From Deltaproteobacteria bacterium (GTDB lineage: Bacteria > Myxococcota > B64-G9): 41,020 bases of DNA. How positions within the stretch are numbered: the first letter of the stretch is position 1; each line of letters opens with the position of its first letter. The notes under the pieces are model-generated. The model was not told the origin of the DNA. It did not search any database and worked only from the letters and a program-made list of their open reading frames with translations. The position numbers and the translations under genes are program-made. Positions 7,421 to 15,769 of this stretch are shown one piece after another. Where the stretch lies: positions 1-41,020 of the forward strand of contig JAFCZJ010000025.1 in the NCBI GenBank assembly GCA_019314375.1, in the 5' to 3' direction.

Positions 7421-8278
7421 TCAGCCGGCCTGCACGGCTTCGGCCTTGGGCGAAAGCAGTTTACCTTGGAGCTTCTTTTCCAGTTTCTGAAGTTTCTGCT
7501 CCAACTTCTTCATTTTTTCTTCTAAGCGTTGCTCTAGCTTTTCTTCTAGTCCATCGATATGTTTGAGTTTTTTCAGTTTGTGGATTTCGATGCCCTTGAG
7601 TTTTTCTTCGATGCCGGCGTCTCTCAGCGCCTGCTTCACTTCGCGCTCTATTTGCTCACCACAGGCATCGGGGTCCAACACGATGCCGTGGGGTCCCTTT
7701 TTGATGCAGGGGCTCAGGTCCACGACGGGGCGTTTCCTTGACTGCACTGCCACCCGCAGGTTCATTGCCTTACTGGCGCGCAGAATTTTTACATCCGCTT
7801 TCTCTCCATCTTTTTTGTCACCGATGGCCGAGCCGATATCCCAGGCCGTGTCCATTTTGGCGCCGTCGATGGCCACGATCACGTCGCCCACCATAATGCC
7901 GGCCTTTTCCGCCGGGCCTCCGGATACAAGCTTGGCCACCATGACCCCCTCGTTCGCCTTCGCCCCGAAGTGTTGCCGCAGCTCAGGCGTCAGGGAGGTC
8001 AGGTAAACGCCGAGGAAGCCACGCCGGGCTGTTTTGAGCCTTTTTCGGACGATTTTTCTGCGTTTGCCATCGCTGTCCACGATGGAAATCTCTTCGTCAT
8101 TGACCTCCACCCGGATCTTTTTCTCGCCTTTTTCATCAGCGATGACGATGACTTGAATTTTTGTATCCTTCTCGTCCGGCAGGGGTTCCGAGGCCCATGC
8201 ATCGGGCGCGAAGCCAAGCAGGCTGATCCCCAGCCAGAAACTCAGCATATTTGTGGCCCATTTTCTTGTTGTCCTCAT
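7421..8278 (-). CDS. Exported PDZ-domain protein with coiled-coil tail
   Basis: A 285-residue protein with a signal peptide (hydrophobic residues 11-24, cleavage likely after DAWAS or AWA), a short beta-rich segment (40-75), one PDZ domain (about 87-175; GFLGVYL start, GGPAEKAGIMVGDVIVAIDG core), a Cys-containing stretch (192 and about 206) and a highly charged Glu/Lys/Leu coiled-coil from about 225 to 277. It has a PDZ domain of the HtrA/RseP type but no protease domain. AAGGAGAGAGGC precedes the ATG. Lying downstream of an ECF sigma factor and its putative anti-sigma factor, it may sense or bind unfolded envelope proteins, as PDZ domains do in RseP/DegS; this is inference. Confidence 0.8.
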   Translation of the reverse strand: MRTTRKWATNMLSFWLGISLLGFAPDAWASEPLPDEKDTKIQVIVIADEKGEKKIRVEVNDEEISIVDSDGKRRKIVRKRLKTARRGFLGVYLTSLTPELRQHFGAKANEGVMVAKLVSGGPAEKAGIMVGDVIVAIDGAKMDTAWDIGSAIGDKKDGEKADVKILRASKAMNLRVAVQSRKRPVVDLSPCIKKGPHGIVLDPDACGEQIEREVKQALRDAGIEEKLKGIEIHKLKKLKHIDGLEEKLEQRLEEKMKKLEQKLQKLEKKLQGKLLSPKAEAVQAG

Positions 8279-8313
8279 GCCTCTCTCCTTCGCGATCTCG
8301 GCCCTGCGTTATT

Positions 8314-8712
8314 TCAATATTCTTGCGGGGTCCTGGCCGCTGGCCGGGAACCCAGCCGGCCCAAGTCGACCACGTACTCGGCCTGATCGGTGCCACCCAG
8401 GTAGACCAGGCGCTGATTTTGCTTCATTTTTAACTCGTGCAGGTTGTTTTGCATCCGCATGTACTCGGCTCGAAGCTCGCCCAGCTCGCGCCTGGCTTCC
8501 TGCTTTTCCGCCACGGCTTGTTGGTGGAACCACAGGGAGCCGAAGAGGACGAACATCAAACAAGCCAGGGCACCGACGGCTGCCCATCGCCAGATCTGGC
8601 CGCTATTGGAAGGATGCTCATCCAGGCGAGCCAAAGTCTGCGCTGTGAAATCATCGGCCGGTTGGTGGGCGGGCAGACGCTTGAGCAGATTTTTGATCTG
8701 TTCGTTTTTCAT
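8314..8712 (-). CDS. Putative anti-sigma factor (single-pass membrane protein)
   Basis: A 132-residue protein: a soluble N-terminal part of about 42 residues with the short LLKRLPAHQPADDFTAQTLARL pattern seen in N-terminal regions of anti-sigma factors, one membrane helix (about 44-62), then a coiled-coil (70-105) and a short tail. Its start is nine bases after the stop of the ECF sigma gene. Orientation with a cytoplasmic N-terminus would let it hold the sigma factor, which is the usual arrangement. It lacks the zinc-binding HxxxCxxC motif of ZAS anti-sigma factors, so the assignment rests on topology and position. Confidence 0.65.
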   Translation of the reverse strand: MKNEQIKNLLKRLPAHQPADDFTAQTLARLDEHPSNSGQIWRWAAVGALACLMFVLFGSLWFHQQAVAEKQEARRELGELRAEYMRMQNNLHELKMKQNQRLVYLGGTDQAEYVVDLGRLGSRPAARTPQEY

Positions 8713-8721
8713 CTGAGTTCC

Positions 8722-9276
8722 TTAAGCTTCCACCAGATCCGCAAGTTCCGAGCGCAACGAGGCTCGGGCTCGGGATAATCTGGACTTAATCGTGCCGATT
8801 TTTTGTCCGGTGATTTTGGCGATTTCCGCCTGGGTCATGCCTTCCATGTCGTGGAGCACCAAGGGAATGCGAAATTTCATGGACAGAGCGTCTATGGCGG
8901 ACTTGATGCGTTGTTGCGTCTCGGAGAGTTCGGCCGCGCGTTGCGGGTTGCCTTCCAGCGTGACCGAGACTTTCGCGGGCATGAAATGACTCAGGAGGCG
9001 GCGGCGGGCATTGCGCCGGTGATGGTCGAAAGCCAGGTGGGTGGCCATTTTGTACAGATAGCCACCCAGCTTCTGGCGTTCGTCGTAGTTTGCCGCTTTG
9101 AGATAGAGCTTCAAGAAAGTCTCCTGGGCCAGGTCTTCAGCCTGGGCTCCGTTTCCGCAGAGTCGAGTCAGATAGGCAACCAGGCGCTCCTTGTAACGGT
9201 CCACGATGGCTGCAAAGGCTTGTCGATCGCCTTTTTGCACCCACTCCATGAGTTGGGCATCACTGCCTGCTTCCAC
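8722..9276 (-). CDS. ECF (extracytoplasmic function) RNA polymerase sigma factor
   Basis: A 184-residue sigma-70-family factor with region 2 (residues about 22-90; FAAIVDRYKERLVAYL, then AQAEDLAQETFLKLY) that binds the core enzyme and -10 DNA, and region 4 (about 125-178; MTQAEIAKITGQKIGTIKSRLSRARASLR) that binds the -35 element. Regions 1 and 3 are absent, as in the ECF group. The start is a GTG at 9276 with GGAGG four bases upstream. It leads an operon with a putative anti-sigma factor, a PDZ protein and a 56-residue protein. An ECF-type promoter motif lies just upstream, suggesting autoregulation. Confidence 0.93.
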   Translation of the reverse strand: MEAGSDAQLMEWVQKGDRQAFAAIVDRYKERLVAYLTRLCGNGAQAEDLAQETFLKLYLKAANYDERQKLGGYLYKMATHLAFDHHRRNARRRLLSHFMPAKVSVTLEGNPQRAAELSETQQRIKSAIDALSMKFRIPLVLHDMEGMTQAEIAKITGQKIGTIKSRLSRARASLRSELADLVEA

Positions 9277-9297
9277 TTGGCCTCCGCTTACAACCCC

Positions 9298-9325
9298 AAA
9301 ACGTCACGAACGAGCAAAGGGTTCC
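9298..9325 (-). promoter_or_regulatory. Candidate ECF-type autoregulated promoter
   Basis: Read on the minus strand, GGAACC (9325-9320) is followed after 16 bases by CGTTTT (9303-9298), matching the usual ECF layout of a GGAAC -35 element and a CGT-type -10 element. It lies about 22 bases before the GTG start of the sigma gene. The match is by eye and such motifs also occur by chance. Confidence 0.4.
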
Positions 9326-9496
9326 CGTTTTTTTCATAATCGTTATTTTATGATAGCCGGCCTGTGGTAGCAATGGCACGTAAAGACGCTTCGGCGGTGG
9401 GCCTGACGAACCCGAGGACATCGTGTATCCGTGTCCGTGACCGAGGCGTGTTCTAAAATTGATATTTTCAGAAACACAAGGCAAACTGGAAAAGCA

Positions 9497-10510
9497 ATGG
9501 CAAGAAAAGTGATACATCTAATGGGTCGCCTGAGTGAGTTGGAGATCGAGAACTTCCGATGCTTCAAGCAACGAATTCTCAAGTTTGAGAATCCCAAAGG
9601 CGACGCTTCTTCGTTGATCGTGTTGGCGGGGCCAAACGGCAGCGGAAAAACCGCAATCCTCGAAGCGGGTTTGATTGCAGCAGGCTATGACGAGCCTGGG
9701 TTTGAAAAAAGGGGAAATGGAGAGATTCGCATTGGAGCTGTACTTGGGCGTATCAAGGCGAAGTTTCAATTGCAGGATCGTGCAGCCTGGGTTGAAATTC
9801 TTTTTCGAGCCGATGCAAAGCCTGTTTGTGAATGGGAATCAGAGAGCGGAATTTTCGCATCAGAAAAGCCGTTTGAGATTCCATGCATGTATTTTTCATC
9901 CTGGAGGTCACCCAGGTTGATTGGTGCTCTGCCGATAACGGCAGGGAAGCGGGGAAGGCGTCCTTCAAATACCGAAGAGAACCGCTTGTGGAACGCGAAG
10001 CAGTATTTAGTCAACGCCAGAGCACATGCTTCGATGGGTGTTCGCCTCCCAGAAGTATTGTCCAAGTATGACGAAATCATCACCAGGCTGAATGAGACAT
10101 GGAGCCTTTTCTATCGTGATAGAGGGCAGGTTTTTAGTGTAGCGCCTGTCTCAGACGATCCTGAATCTGGCTTTGACGTCTTCCTGCATAACCCAGATGG
10201 CCGAAAGGTGTCTGTCGATTTGCTGAGCTCCGGCCAACTGGAGGTCTTCACGTTTTCCTCCTCTTTGTTGCGCAGTAGTTTTGAAGCTGGCATCATTTTT
10301 GTGGACGAGCCTGAGCTACACTTGGATCCTCAGTGGCACGGCGTATTGTTGCGGGCTATCCGTAAGCTTAAACCCGAATCACAAATTATCGTCGCGACCC
10401 ATTCTCCTTTGGTATTCGACAGTGCGCGTTCATATGAGCGTCATTTTTTGGTGCCCGACGAAGACCCTCGTGTCACGACATGGGGCGATGTCGACTCGAA
10501 AGCTCTATGA
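9497..10510 (+). CDS. ABC-type (AAA_15/AAA_21) ATPase, AriA/OLD-like
   Basis: A 337-residue P-loop ATPase of the SMC/OLD-like class. It begins with the family-typical LSELEIENFRCF, then Walker A GPNGSGKT (45-52), an ABC signature-like LSSGQLE (243-249), Walker B IIFVDEPELHLDP (about 266-278) and the H-loop ATHSPLVF (about 300-307). The middle (about 100-220) is unlike its relatives and may be the coiled or lid insertion. The next gene starts inside its stop codon (ATGA), and that gene encodes a TOPRIM/DUF4435-like protein, the pairing seen in PARIS (AriA/AriB). Start choice is uncertain: ATG 9497 has a weak GGAAAA site; ATG 9521 begins right at the conserved motif. Base composition is visibly more AT-rich than its neighbours, suggesting acquisition. 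Confidence 0.85.
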   Translation: MARKVIHLMGRLSELEIENFRCFKQRILKFENPKGDASSLIVLAGPNGSGKTAILEAGLIAAGYDEPGFEKRGNGEIRIGAVLGRIKAKFQLQDRAAWVEILFRADAKPVCEWESESGIFASEKPFEIPCMYFSSWRSPRLIGALPITAGKRGRRPSNTEENRLWNAKQYLVNARAHASMGVRLPEVLSKYDEIITRLNETWSLFYRDRGQVFSVAPVSDDPESGFDVFLHNPDGRKVSVDLLSSGQLEVFTFSSSLLRSSFEAGIIFVDEPELHLDPQWHGVLLRAIRKLKPESQIIVATHSPLVFDSARSYERHFLVPDEDPRVTTWGDVDSKAL

Positions 10511-11331
10511 CTATTTCAACCCTGTACAATGCTCCAGCCGTTCTCTGGGTGGAAGACGAGCTGACGCGCGACTACTTGAGTCACTTGTGGCAGAACGATC
10601 CTGATATCAAGTTTTGTATCGCTGGGGGCATCGGAAACGTCAACTCGGCTGTACACGATGCACGTGCTCAGGGATACCGACATGTGTTCGGAGTGCGTGA
10701 CAGGGACTTCAAGAAGACGAATCGGCATAGGTGGGAAAATGATCAAAGTGATATCTCGGTGTTTGTCTTCGATTCGCACGAGATCGAAAACTACTTCCTG
10801 TTGCCTGACGCGCTCGCGGATTGCGATCTGAACACTGGAAATCGGTTAGTCGAACAGATTTCTAACAAGCTTGTCGGGCGAGCAGAAGAACTCGCGGCGT
10901 GGATGGCTTGCCGGAAGGCCATCTCCGAGATAAGGGAATTCATTGTTTGCGAATTTATTACGCATCCTACTTGTGAGGAGATCCCAGATTTAGGTGCCGC
11001 TGAACAGTACATCTCCGATTCTCCATGGTACTCTTCCATTGGGGAGAAGATGAAACAGATTGAGAAACCCAATCATCATTCTGATATTCTGAAGCGCGTA
11101 CATGAAGAATATGAAGGCCACCTGAAAACAGATGCATGGCAGATCCATTTTTCAGGAAAGGAATTATTTCATCATGTTAGAGATTGGCTTCATATAGATG
11201 GTGCAGGAAAAGGACATCAAAAAGACTCCGATTTTGCAAAGTCTGTAGCAAAGTGGCAAGTAGAAAACAGTCAGGTTCCCCAGGCGATGGTTGACCTGTT
11301 GAGTGCCGTTAAGATGAGGGCGGGATTGTAG
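10507..11331 (+). CDS. TOPRIM/DUF4435-like protein, AriB-like
   Basis: A 274-residue protein with a TOPRIM-like pattern: VLWVEDE with Glu16, a glycine-rich turn (GGIGNV), then GVRDRDF with Asp65/Asp67, then FDSHEIENYFLLP with conserved Glu92/Glu94, the (D)xxxIENY(L/F) motif of DUF4435. This pattern is found in nucleases that are activated by partner ATPases in anti-phage systems, including AriB of PARIS and OLD-type proteins. The C-terminal half is helical and unrecognised. The ATG overlaps the upstream ATPase stop. The gene shares the AT-rich composition of the ATPase. Naming it AriB is tentative: the match is to the domain pattern, not full length. Confidence 0.75.
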   Translation: MTISTLYNAPAVLWVEDELTRDYLSHLWQNDPDIKFCIAGGIGNVNSAVHDARAQGYRHVFGVRDRDFKKTNRHRWENDQSDISVFVFDSHEIENYFLLPDALADCDLNTGNRLVEQISNKLVGRAEELAAWMACRKAISEIREFIVCEFITHPTCEEIPDLGAAEQYISDSPWYSSIGEKMKQIEKPNHHSDILKRVHEEYEGHLKTDAWQIHFSGKELFHHVRDWLHIDGAGKGHQKDSDFAKSVAKWQVENSQVPQAMVDLLSAVKMRAGL

Positions 11332-11380
11332 GTTGGAGAGCTTGCGCCTGGTATCCCATGTCTGATAGTCAGTGGGCTTC

Positions 11381-13780
11381 ATGACCGAGCCGAGACCTCG
11401 AATTATTGATTTGCGCTCCATTGGCCAGGCCTCCGTCGGCGGCAAGGCCGAGGGTTTGGCTCGCTTGTTGACTTTGGGATTGAAGGTGCCCGAGGGTTTT
11501 GTCATCACCGGGGCTCGGCCGGGTGTTTTGCCCGCAAATTTAGAGAAAGCCTATGAAGGGCTTGGGGGCGGCATGGTGGCCGTGCGTTCTTCCGCCGCCG
11601 ATGAAGATGGTGCCGAGGCGTCTTTTGCCGGTCAGTATGAGAGTCATTTGAACGTGGAGGGATTAGAGGCCCTGCGTTTGGCGGTGGAATCTTGCTTGAG
11701 TTCGGCGGATTCCGCGCGGGCCCGGGCTTATCGACGGCAGCAGGCAGGCCAAGGGAATGGGAACTCGGACATGGCCGTGGTGGTCCAGCGCATGGTGGAC
11801 GCGCGAGCGGCCGGGGTTTTGTTCACCGCCGATCCGGTGGAGGCCCGGCGGGATCGGGTGGTCATCGACGCGGTGACGGGATTGGGTGAGGCCCTGGTGA
11901 GCGGGCAAGCCAGTCCCGACCATTTTTTGTTGGACCGACAAGGCAGGATTTTGAAGCGCGAGTTGGAGGGCAAAGCCCCGGTGCTGAGCGATGCGGAGCT
12001 TTCGCGTCTCTGGCAAGACGCGCATCGAGTCGAGGATGGGCAGGGCCAGGCCCTGGACCTGGAATGGGCCATCGACAAGGAGGGTGAGTTGTTTTGGCTG
12101 CAAGCCCGGCCCATCACCACGCCTTTGGCCGATCCAACCGAGTTCGACAGCCCGGCGCGGCCCGGCCACGTGTTGACTACGGCCAATACGGGCGAAATGA
12201 TGCCCGGCGCGGTCTCTCCTTTGACGATTTCCACCACCGTGTTGGGCATCGATCAGGGCATTCAGCGCATGTTCGTGGCCATGGGTGCGCTGCCTGAAGT
12301 GCGGTCCGAACTGATCACCATCGGCATGTATTACAATCACATTTTCTTCGACTTGAGCGCTTTGGCGGTCAGCACGCAGACGGTGGCCGGCTCCACGGTG
12401 GAGCAGCTTTCCTTGTCCATCGTCGGGCGAATGGTGCCCGAGCTGAAGGTCGGGCCGAAGGCTCCCCGATGGCGACGGATATACAACGGAATGCGCTACA
12501 TGCATTACGTGCTGAGTGCCCCGAAGCGCATCCGCGAATGGGAAAAGCGTATCGAGCGTTTCCGCATCCCTCGAAAGAAGCGGGCGCATGCCATGGCCCT
12601 TTGGCTCGACGAGCATCTGGAGATGTTGATTCACTCTTACGAGGTCCACCTGCAGTCCTCCGCGGCCTCCGGGGTGACCAGCAGCGTCCTGCTTGCCTGG
12701 TTGGCCGGGGGAAAACAAATTCAGGCTGAGCAAGAAGCGGAATTGGCCGGGCTTCTGGCGGGGGCCGGTGGCGTCGAGAGCGCGGGCCTTCTTCATGACC
12801 TGGACTGGGTTTGCGCCCGTATCGCCGAACAAGCGGAGCACATGCGAGACTTCGTAGCGGTGCCCGCCCCGCAGGCTTTGACCTGGTTGCGCTCTGAGGC
12901 TTCGGGCATGGCCGGTCGCGCTTTTGCTTATTTCATCAAGCGTCACGGTCATCGTTCCTTGCGCGAACTGGACATGCAGCAGCCAGGCTGGGCCGATGAG
13001 CCCGAGCCCCTGGTGCGTTCTTTTCAAGCCCAACTTCGCGTCGGGACAGCAGAATCGAGAACGACCGGAGAGCAAGGGTCGGGACGGAAGATAGGTCGCG
13101 CGATGGGCCGCGTGCTGCGATGGAGTCAAGCGGCGGTTCGCCAGCGGGAATACACCAAGGGATTGCTGGTGGAGGTGACCCATCGCTTCAAGCGGGCCTA
13201 TCGGCATCTGGCCGACTTGCTGGTGTGGGAGGGTAAGTTACCGGATGCCGAACTGGCTTTTTTTCTCACCCACGAGGAGCTCTTGCGCTTGGCAGGAAAC
13301 GACGGGCCGGAAGAACCCTTGTTGGAACTCGCTCGCGCCCGTCAGGTGATCTTCGACGGCTTCCGCGGCCTGGCTTTCCCCGATATCTCCATCGGAAAAC
13401 CCGAGCCTCTGCCGCCACCGGATGCGGCGGATTTGGCCGAGGATGAGCTTTCGGGCAAGCCGGTCAGTCGAGGCGTGGTCGAGGGCCCTGCCCGGGTGGC
13501 CTTTACGCTGGCCGACGCCGACGCGATCCAGGCCGGGGAAATCCTGGTGGCCCCCATCACCGACGTGGGTTGGACCCCTTACTTTCGTATCATCGCAGGC
13601 CTGGCCACCGATGTGGGCAGTGCCATCAGTCACGGGGCCGTGGTAGCCCGGGAATACGGTTTGCCCGCGGTGGTGAACCTGCGCAAGGCCACGAGGGTGG
13701 TGCGGACCGGAGATTACATACGCCTTGATGCAAATCATGGCTTGTTGACCATTTTGCGTCGCGCATCGACCGACGCCTGA
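11381..13780 (+). CDS. PEP-synthase/dikinase-like protein (rifampin phosphotransferase layout)
   Basis: A 799-residue protein. Residues about 5-250 are the ATP-grasp PPDK/PEP-synthase N-terminal domain (GGKAEGL with Lys22, AVRSSAADEDGAEASFAGQYES, GLGEALVSGQASPDHF, LFWLQARPIT). The C-terminal 90 residues form the swivelling phosphohistidine domain with His751 in AISHGAVVAREYGLPAVV. Between them is a helical domain of about 450 residues instead of the PEP/pyruvate TIM barrel. This is the layout of rifampin phosphotransferases (ATP domain, substrate domain, His domain, about 860 residues), so it likely transfers phosphate to some small molecule. The substrate cannot be read from sequence. A GTG at 11372 is an alternative start; neither has a clear ribosome site. 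Confidence 0.8.
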   Translation: MTEPRPRIIDLRSIGQASVGGKAEGLARLLTLGLKVPEGFVITGARPGVLPANLEKAYEGLGGGMVAVRSSAADEDGAEASFAGQYESHLNVEGLEALRLAVESCLSSADSARARAYRRQQAGQGNGNSDMAVVVQRMVDARAAGVLFTADPVEARRDRVVIDAVTGLGEALVSGQASPDHFLLDRQGRILKRELEGKAPVLSDAELSRLWQDAHRVEDGQGQALDLEWAIDKEGELFWLQARPITTPLADPTEFDSPARPGHVLTTANTGEMMPGAVSPLTISTTVLGIDQGIQRMFVAMGALPEVRSELITIGMYYNHIFFDLSALAVSTQTVAGSTVEQLSLSIVGRMVPELKVGPKAPRWRRIYNGMRYMHYVLSAPKRIREWEKRIERFRIPRKKRAHAMALWLDEHLEMLIHSYEVHLQSSAASGVTSSVLLAWLAGGKQIQAEQEAELAGLLAGAGGVESAGLLHDLDWVCARIAEQAEHMRDFVAVPAPQALTWLRSEASGMAGRAFAYFIKRHGHRSLRELDMQQPGWADEPEPLVRSFQAQLRVGTAESRTTGEQGSGRKIGRAMGRVLRWSQAAVRQREYTKGLLVEVTHRFKRAYRHLADLLVWEGKLPDAELAFFLTHEELLRLAGNDGPEEPLLELARARQVIFDGFRGLAFPDISIGKPEPLPPPDAADLAEDELSGKPVSRGVVEGPARVAFTLADADAIQAGEILVAPITDVGWTPYFRIIAGLATDVGSAISHGAVVAREYGLPAVVNLRKATRVVRTGDYIRLDANHGLLTILRRASTDA

Positions 13781-13796
13781 ACCCAAGGAGAACCAA

Positions 13797-14888
13797 ATGC
13801 TGACAAAATTTGATGAGTTGACCTGTCATCAGTCGGTCGCCAGTTTTGATCAAGTGGGTACCTCGGACCGAGCATGGACCGAGAAGCTTTGGTGCAACAT
13901 CCACGACACCCAGGGTGAGCTTGTGCTGGCCACCGGCATGGGGGTCTACCCCAACCGCAACGTGATGGACGGCTATGGCTGCGCTAACGTGCGGAACGCC
14001 AAACAGACCAATCTGCGCTTGAGCCGTGAGCTTCGGCCGCGTATCGATGAGTTGTCCTTGGGACCCTTGAGCTATGAGGTCATCGAGCCCTTCAAAAAGA
14101 TTCGCATCGCCATGGGCGAAAACGAGCAGGGCCTGAGCTACGACATCGAATTTCTGGGCGGCATGTTGCCCGGCGAGGAAGAGCCCCACTTTGGTCGCGC
14201 TCGGGGTCGGGTTTTCGTCAACCACTGTCGTTACGCCCAACTCGGCCGGGTTCGTGGCTGGGTGAAAGTGGGCGACGAGCGCTTCGAATTGGATCCCGAT
14301 CGTTTCTATGCCCAGCGCGATCATTCCTGGGGCATCCGCATGGGTGTGGGCGCGCCGGAGCAAGGTGTGCAGATGGCCGACGTGGCCACTTTCACCAGCA
14401 TGATGATCAATTGGTTCACCGTGCAGTTTCCCTCATGGGGCCTGTATGCCTATCTGATCGAGAAAGGGGACGGGACGGTTGAGCGCTTGACCGGCTGTTT
14501 GACCAAGCCGATGGAGGAAGGCGGCGAAGTCGTCCCCCTGGTGGGTTTCGAGCATGACTGGGTCTACCATGAGAACAGCCCGCGCATGAAGGCAGGCAAG
14601 GTGACTTTGAAGTTCAAGGATGGCTCGGAAAAGAGCATCGAGATGCGTGAGCTGACCACCATGTACCTTCGGGGCGGCTCCTACTTGGGCTACAAGGATC
14701 ACTACCACGGCCTGTGGATGGGTGAGGACTGGCGTGACGGCGAAAGTTGGGCACTCGACACGCCGGCCAAGGCCGACGGCGTGCATGGATTGAACGACAC
14801 GGTGGTGGAGTGCAAGTGTGATGGAGAAGTGGGCTACGGCATCGTGGAAAATTTGATCCTGCCGCCTTATCCTCGATACGGGTTTTAA
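13797..14888 (+). CDS. CrtC/AttH-like (DUF7064/7065 type) protein
   Basis: A 363-residue soluble protein with no signal peptide. It carries a double beta-barrel style sequence with GRARGRVFVNHCRYAQLG, an RGW(V)KVG strand, then QRDHSWGIRMG, the DxSWG pattern seen in the lipocalin-like CrtC/AttH group and in DUF7064-type proteins of lipid-rich bacteria. Those relatives act on or bind hydrophobic isoprenoid- or steroid-like molecules; the exact function here is unknown. A GGAG six to seven bases before the ATG and a 16-base gap to the dikinase-like gene indicate one operon. It converges with the SDR gene four bases away. Confidence 0.6.
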   Translation: MLTKFDELTCHQSVASFDQVGTSDRAWTEKLWCNIHDTQGELVLATGMGVYPNRNVMDGYGCANVRNAKQTNLRLSRELRPRIDELSLGPLSYEVIEPFKKIRIAMGENEQGLSYDIEFLGGMLPGEEEPHFGRARGRVFVNHCRYAQLGRVRGWVKVGDERFELDPDRFYAQRDHSWGIRMGVGAPEQGVQMADVATFTSMMINWFTVQFPSWGLYAYLIEKGDGTVERLTGCLTKPMEEGGEVVPLVGFEHDWVYHENSPRMKAGKVTLKFKDGSEKSIEMRELTTMYLRGGSYLGYKDHYHGLWMGEDWRDGESWALDTPAKADGVHGLNDTVVECKCDGEVGYGIVENLILPPYPRYGF

Positions 14889-14899
14889 TTTATTAAAAC
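14882..14899. repeat. AT-rich perfect palindrome between convergent stops
   Basis: GTTTTAAT (14882-14889) and ATTAAAAC (14892-14899) form 8-bp arms around a two-base loop and contain the stop codons of both convergent genes. It could be a weak bidirectional terminator, but the low GC stem makes this doubtful. Confidence 0.35.
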
Positions 14900-15696
14900 A
14901 GATTGCCAGCTTTTCGGCTCAGCAGGTTCAGGCCTGAGCGCAGGGCCCAGCCTATGCCCGGGGCATTCAGGGCTTGAATAAATGCCCGATTGAGACGACC
15001 CGGTACGAAGAGCAATGGTCCACCCCGGTTCAGGGCGGCCAAAGCTTCGTCGACCACTTCTTCGGCTTCCATCCAGGCCAGATCCGGCACACGGTCGTAG
15101 CTAAAATCCGCGTATTCTTCAGTCTCCATGAAACCCGTACGCACCAAGCCCGGACAGACCGCCTGGACGCGCAGGCCACTGCCCGCCAATTCGGCGTCTA
15201 GGCCCTGGGCCAACATGTTGAGGAAGGCTTTGCTTGCCGAATATAGGGTGTATTCGGCCATGGTGAAGAAACCGGCCATAGAGGAGATGATCACTAGATC
15301 TCCTCGGCCGGCCTCGCGCATGGCCGGGATGGCGGCCCGAAGCAAGCGAACCGCCGCCAAATCGTGCAAGCTGACCATGTCCTGGAGCTTTTTGGGCTGG
15401 ATATCGGCGAAGTGCCCCCGGGTGCCGAAGCCGGCCGCGTGCACCAGCATGGAGAGGGCCCGTTCCTGTTCGATGACGGCCTCCACCATGCTCATGCCCT
15501 CTTCGCCGGCCAAATCGGCGGGCAGGACCTCGACTTCGACGCCATGTTGCTTGACCATGCCTCGCGCAAGCTCTTGTAAACGATCTTCCCTGCGGGCCAC
15601 CAGGATCAGATCGTGTCCTTGCCGGGCCAGACGACGGGCGTAGGCTTCTCCAATGCCGCTGGACGCGCCGGTGATGAGGGCTAGGGCACGGATCAT
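14893..15696 (-). CDS. Short-chain dehydrogenase/reductase
   Basis: A 267-residue classical SDR. The NAD(P)-binding motif TGASSGIG is at 9-16, the ARRxxRL stretch after strand 2 (34-40) with Arg residues suggests NADP preference, the structural HAAGFG replaces the usual NNAG at 86-91, and the catalytic set is Ser139 with Y152-SAS-K156. Hydrophobic C-terminal residues resemble SDRs that act on acyl or steroid-like substrates. A GGAGG precedes the ATG, partly inside a small hairpin (15698-15714). It diverges from the PLP enzyme gene. The substrate is unknown. Confidence 0.9.
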   Translation of the reverse strand: MIRALALITGASSGIGEAYARRLARQGHDLILVARREDRLQELARGMVKQHGVEVEVLPADLAGEEGMSMVEAVIEQERALSMLVHAAGFGTRGHFADIQPKKLQDMVSLHDLAAVRLLRAAIPAMREAGRGDLVIISSMAGFFTMAEYTLYSASKAFLNMLAQGLDAELAGSGLRVQAVCPGLVRTGFMETEEYADFSYDRVPDLAWMEAEEVVDEALAALNRGGPLLFVPGRLNRAFIQALNAPGIGWALRSGLNLLSRKAGNLF

Positions 15697-15697
15697 G

Positions 15698-15714
15698 TCT
15701 ACCTCCTTGGTAGA
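15698..15714 (-). promoter_or_regulatory. Inverted repeat over the SDR ribosome-binding site
   Basis: TCTACC and GGTAGA arms (6 bp) enclose a five-base loop AAGGA on the minus strand; the loop and 3' arm together form the AAGGAGG Shine-Dalgarno sequence of the SDR gene. It could be an operator or a structure that masks the ribosome site. Confidence 0.35.
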
Positions 15715-15769
15715 GATTTATGCGGCGCCATCGGAACACGAGCCTGATTTTGAATCAAGGAGGTCTTTC

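Noticed and set aside
9311..9340. GGGTTCCC followed by a T-run as a plus-strand terminator
   Set aside because: The stem is only three base pairs with a two-base loop, and no plus-strand gene ends upstream. The same bases fit better as the sigma-operon promoter on the minus strand.
11663..13207. Long minus-strand open frame (514 codons) opposite the dikinase-like gene
   Set aside because: It lies opposite a gene with clear domains, and its translation is rich in His, Gly, Arg and Gln without any motif, as expected for antisense of GC-rich coding DNA.
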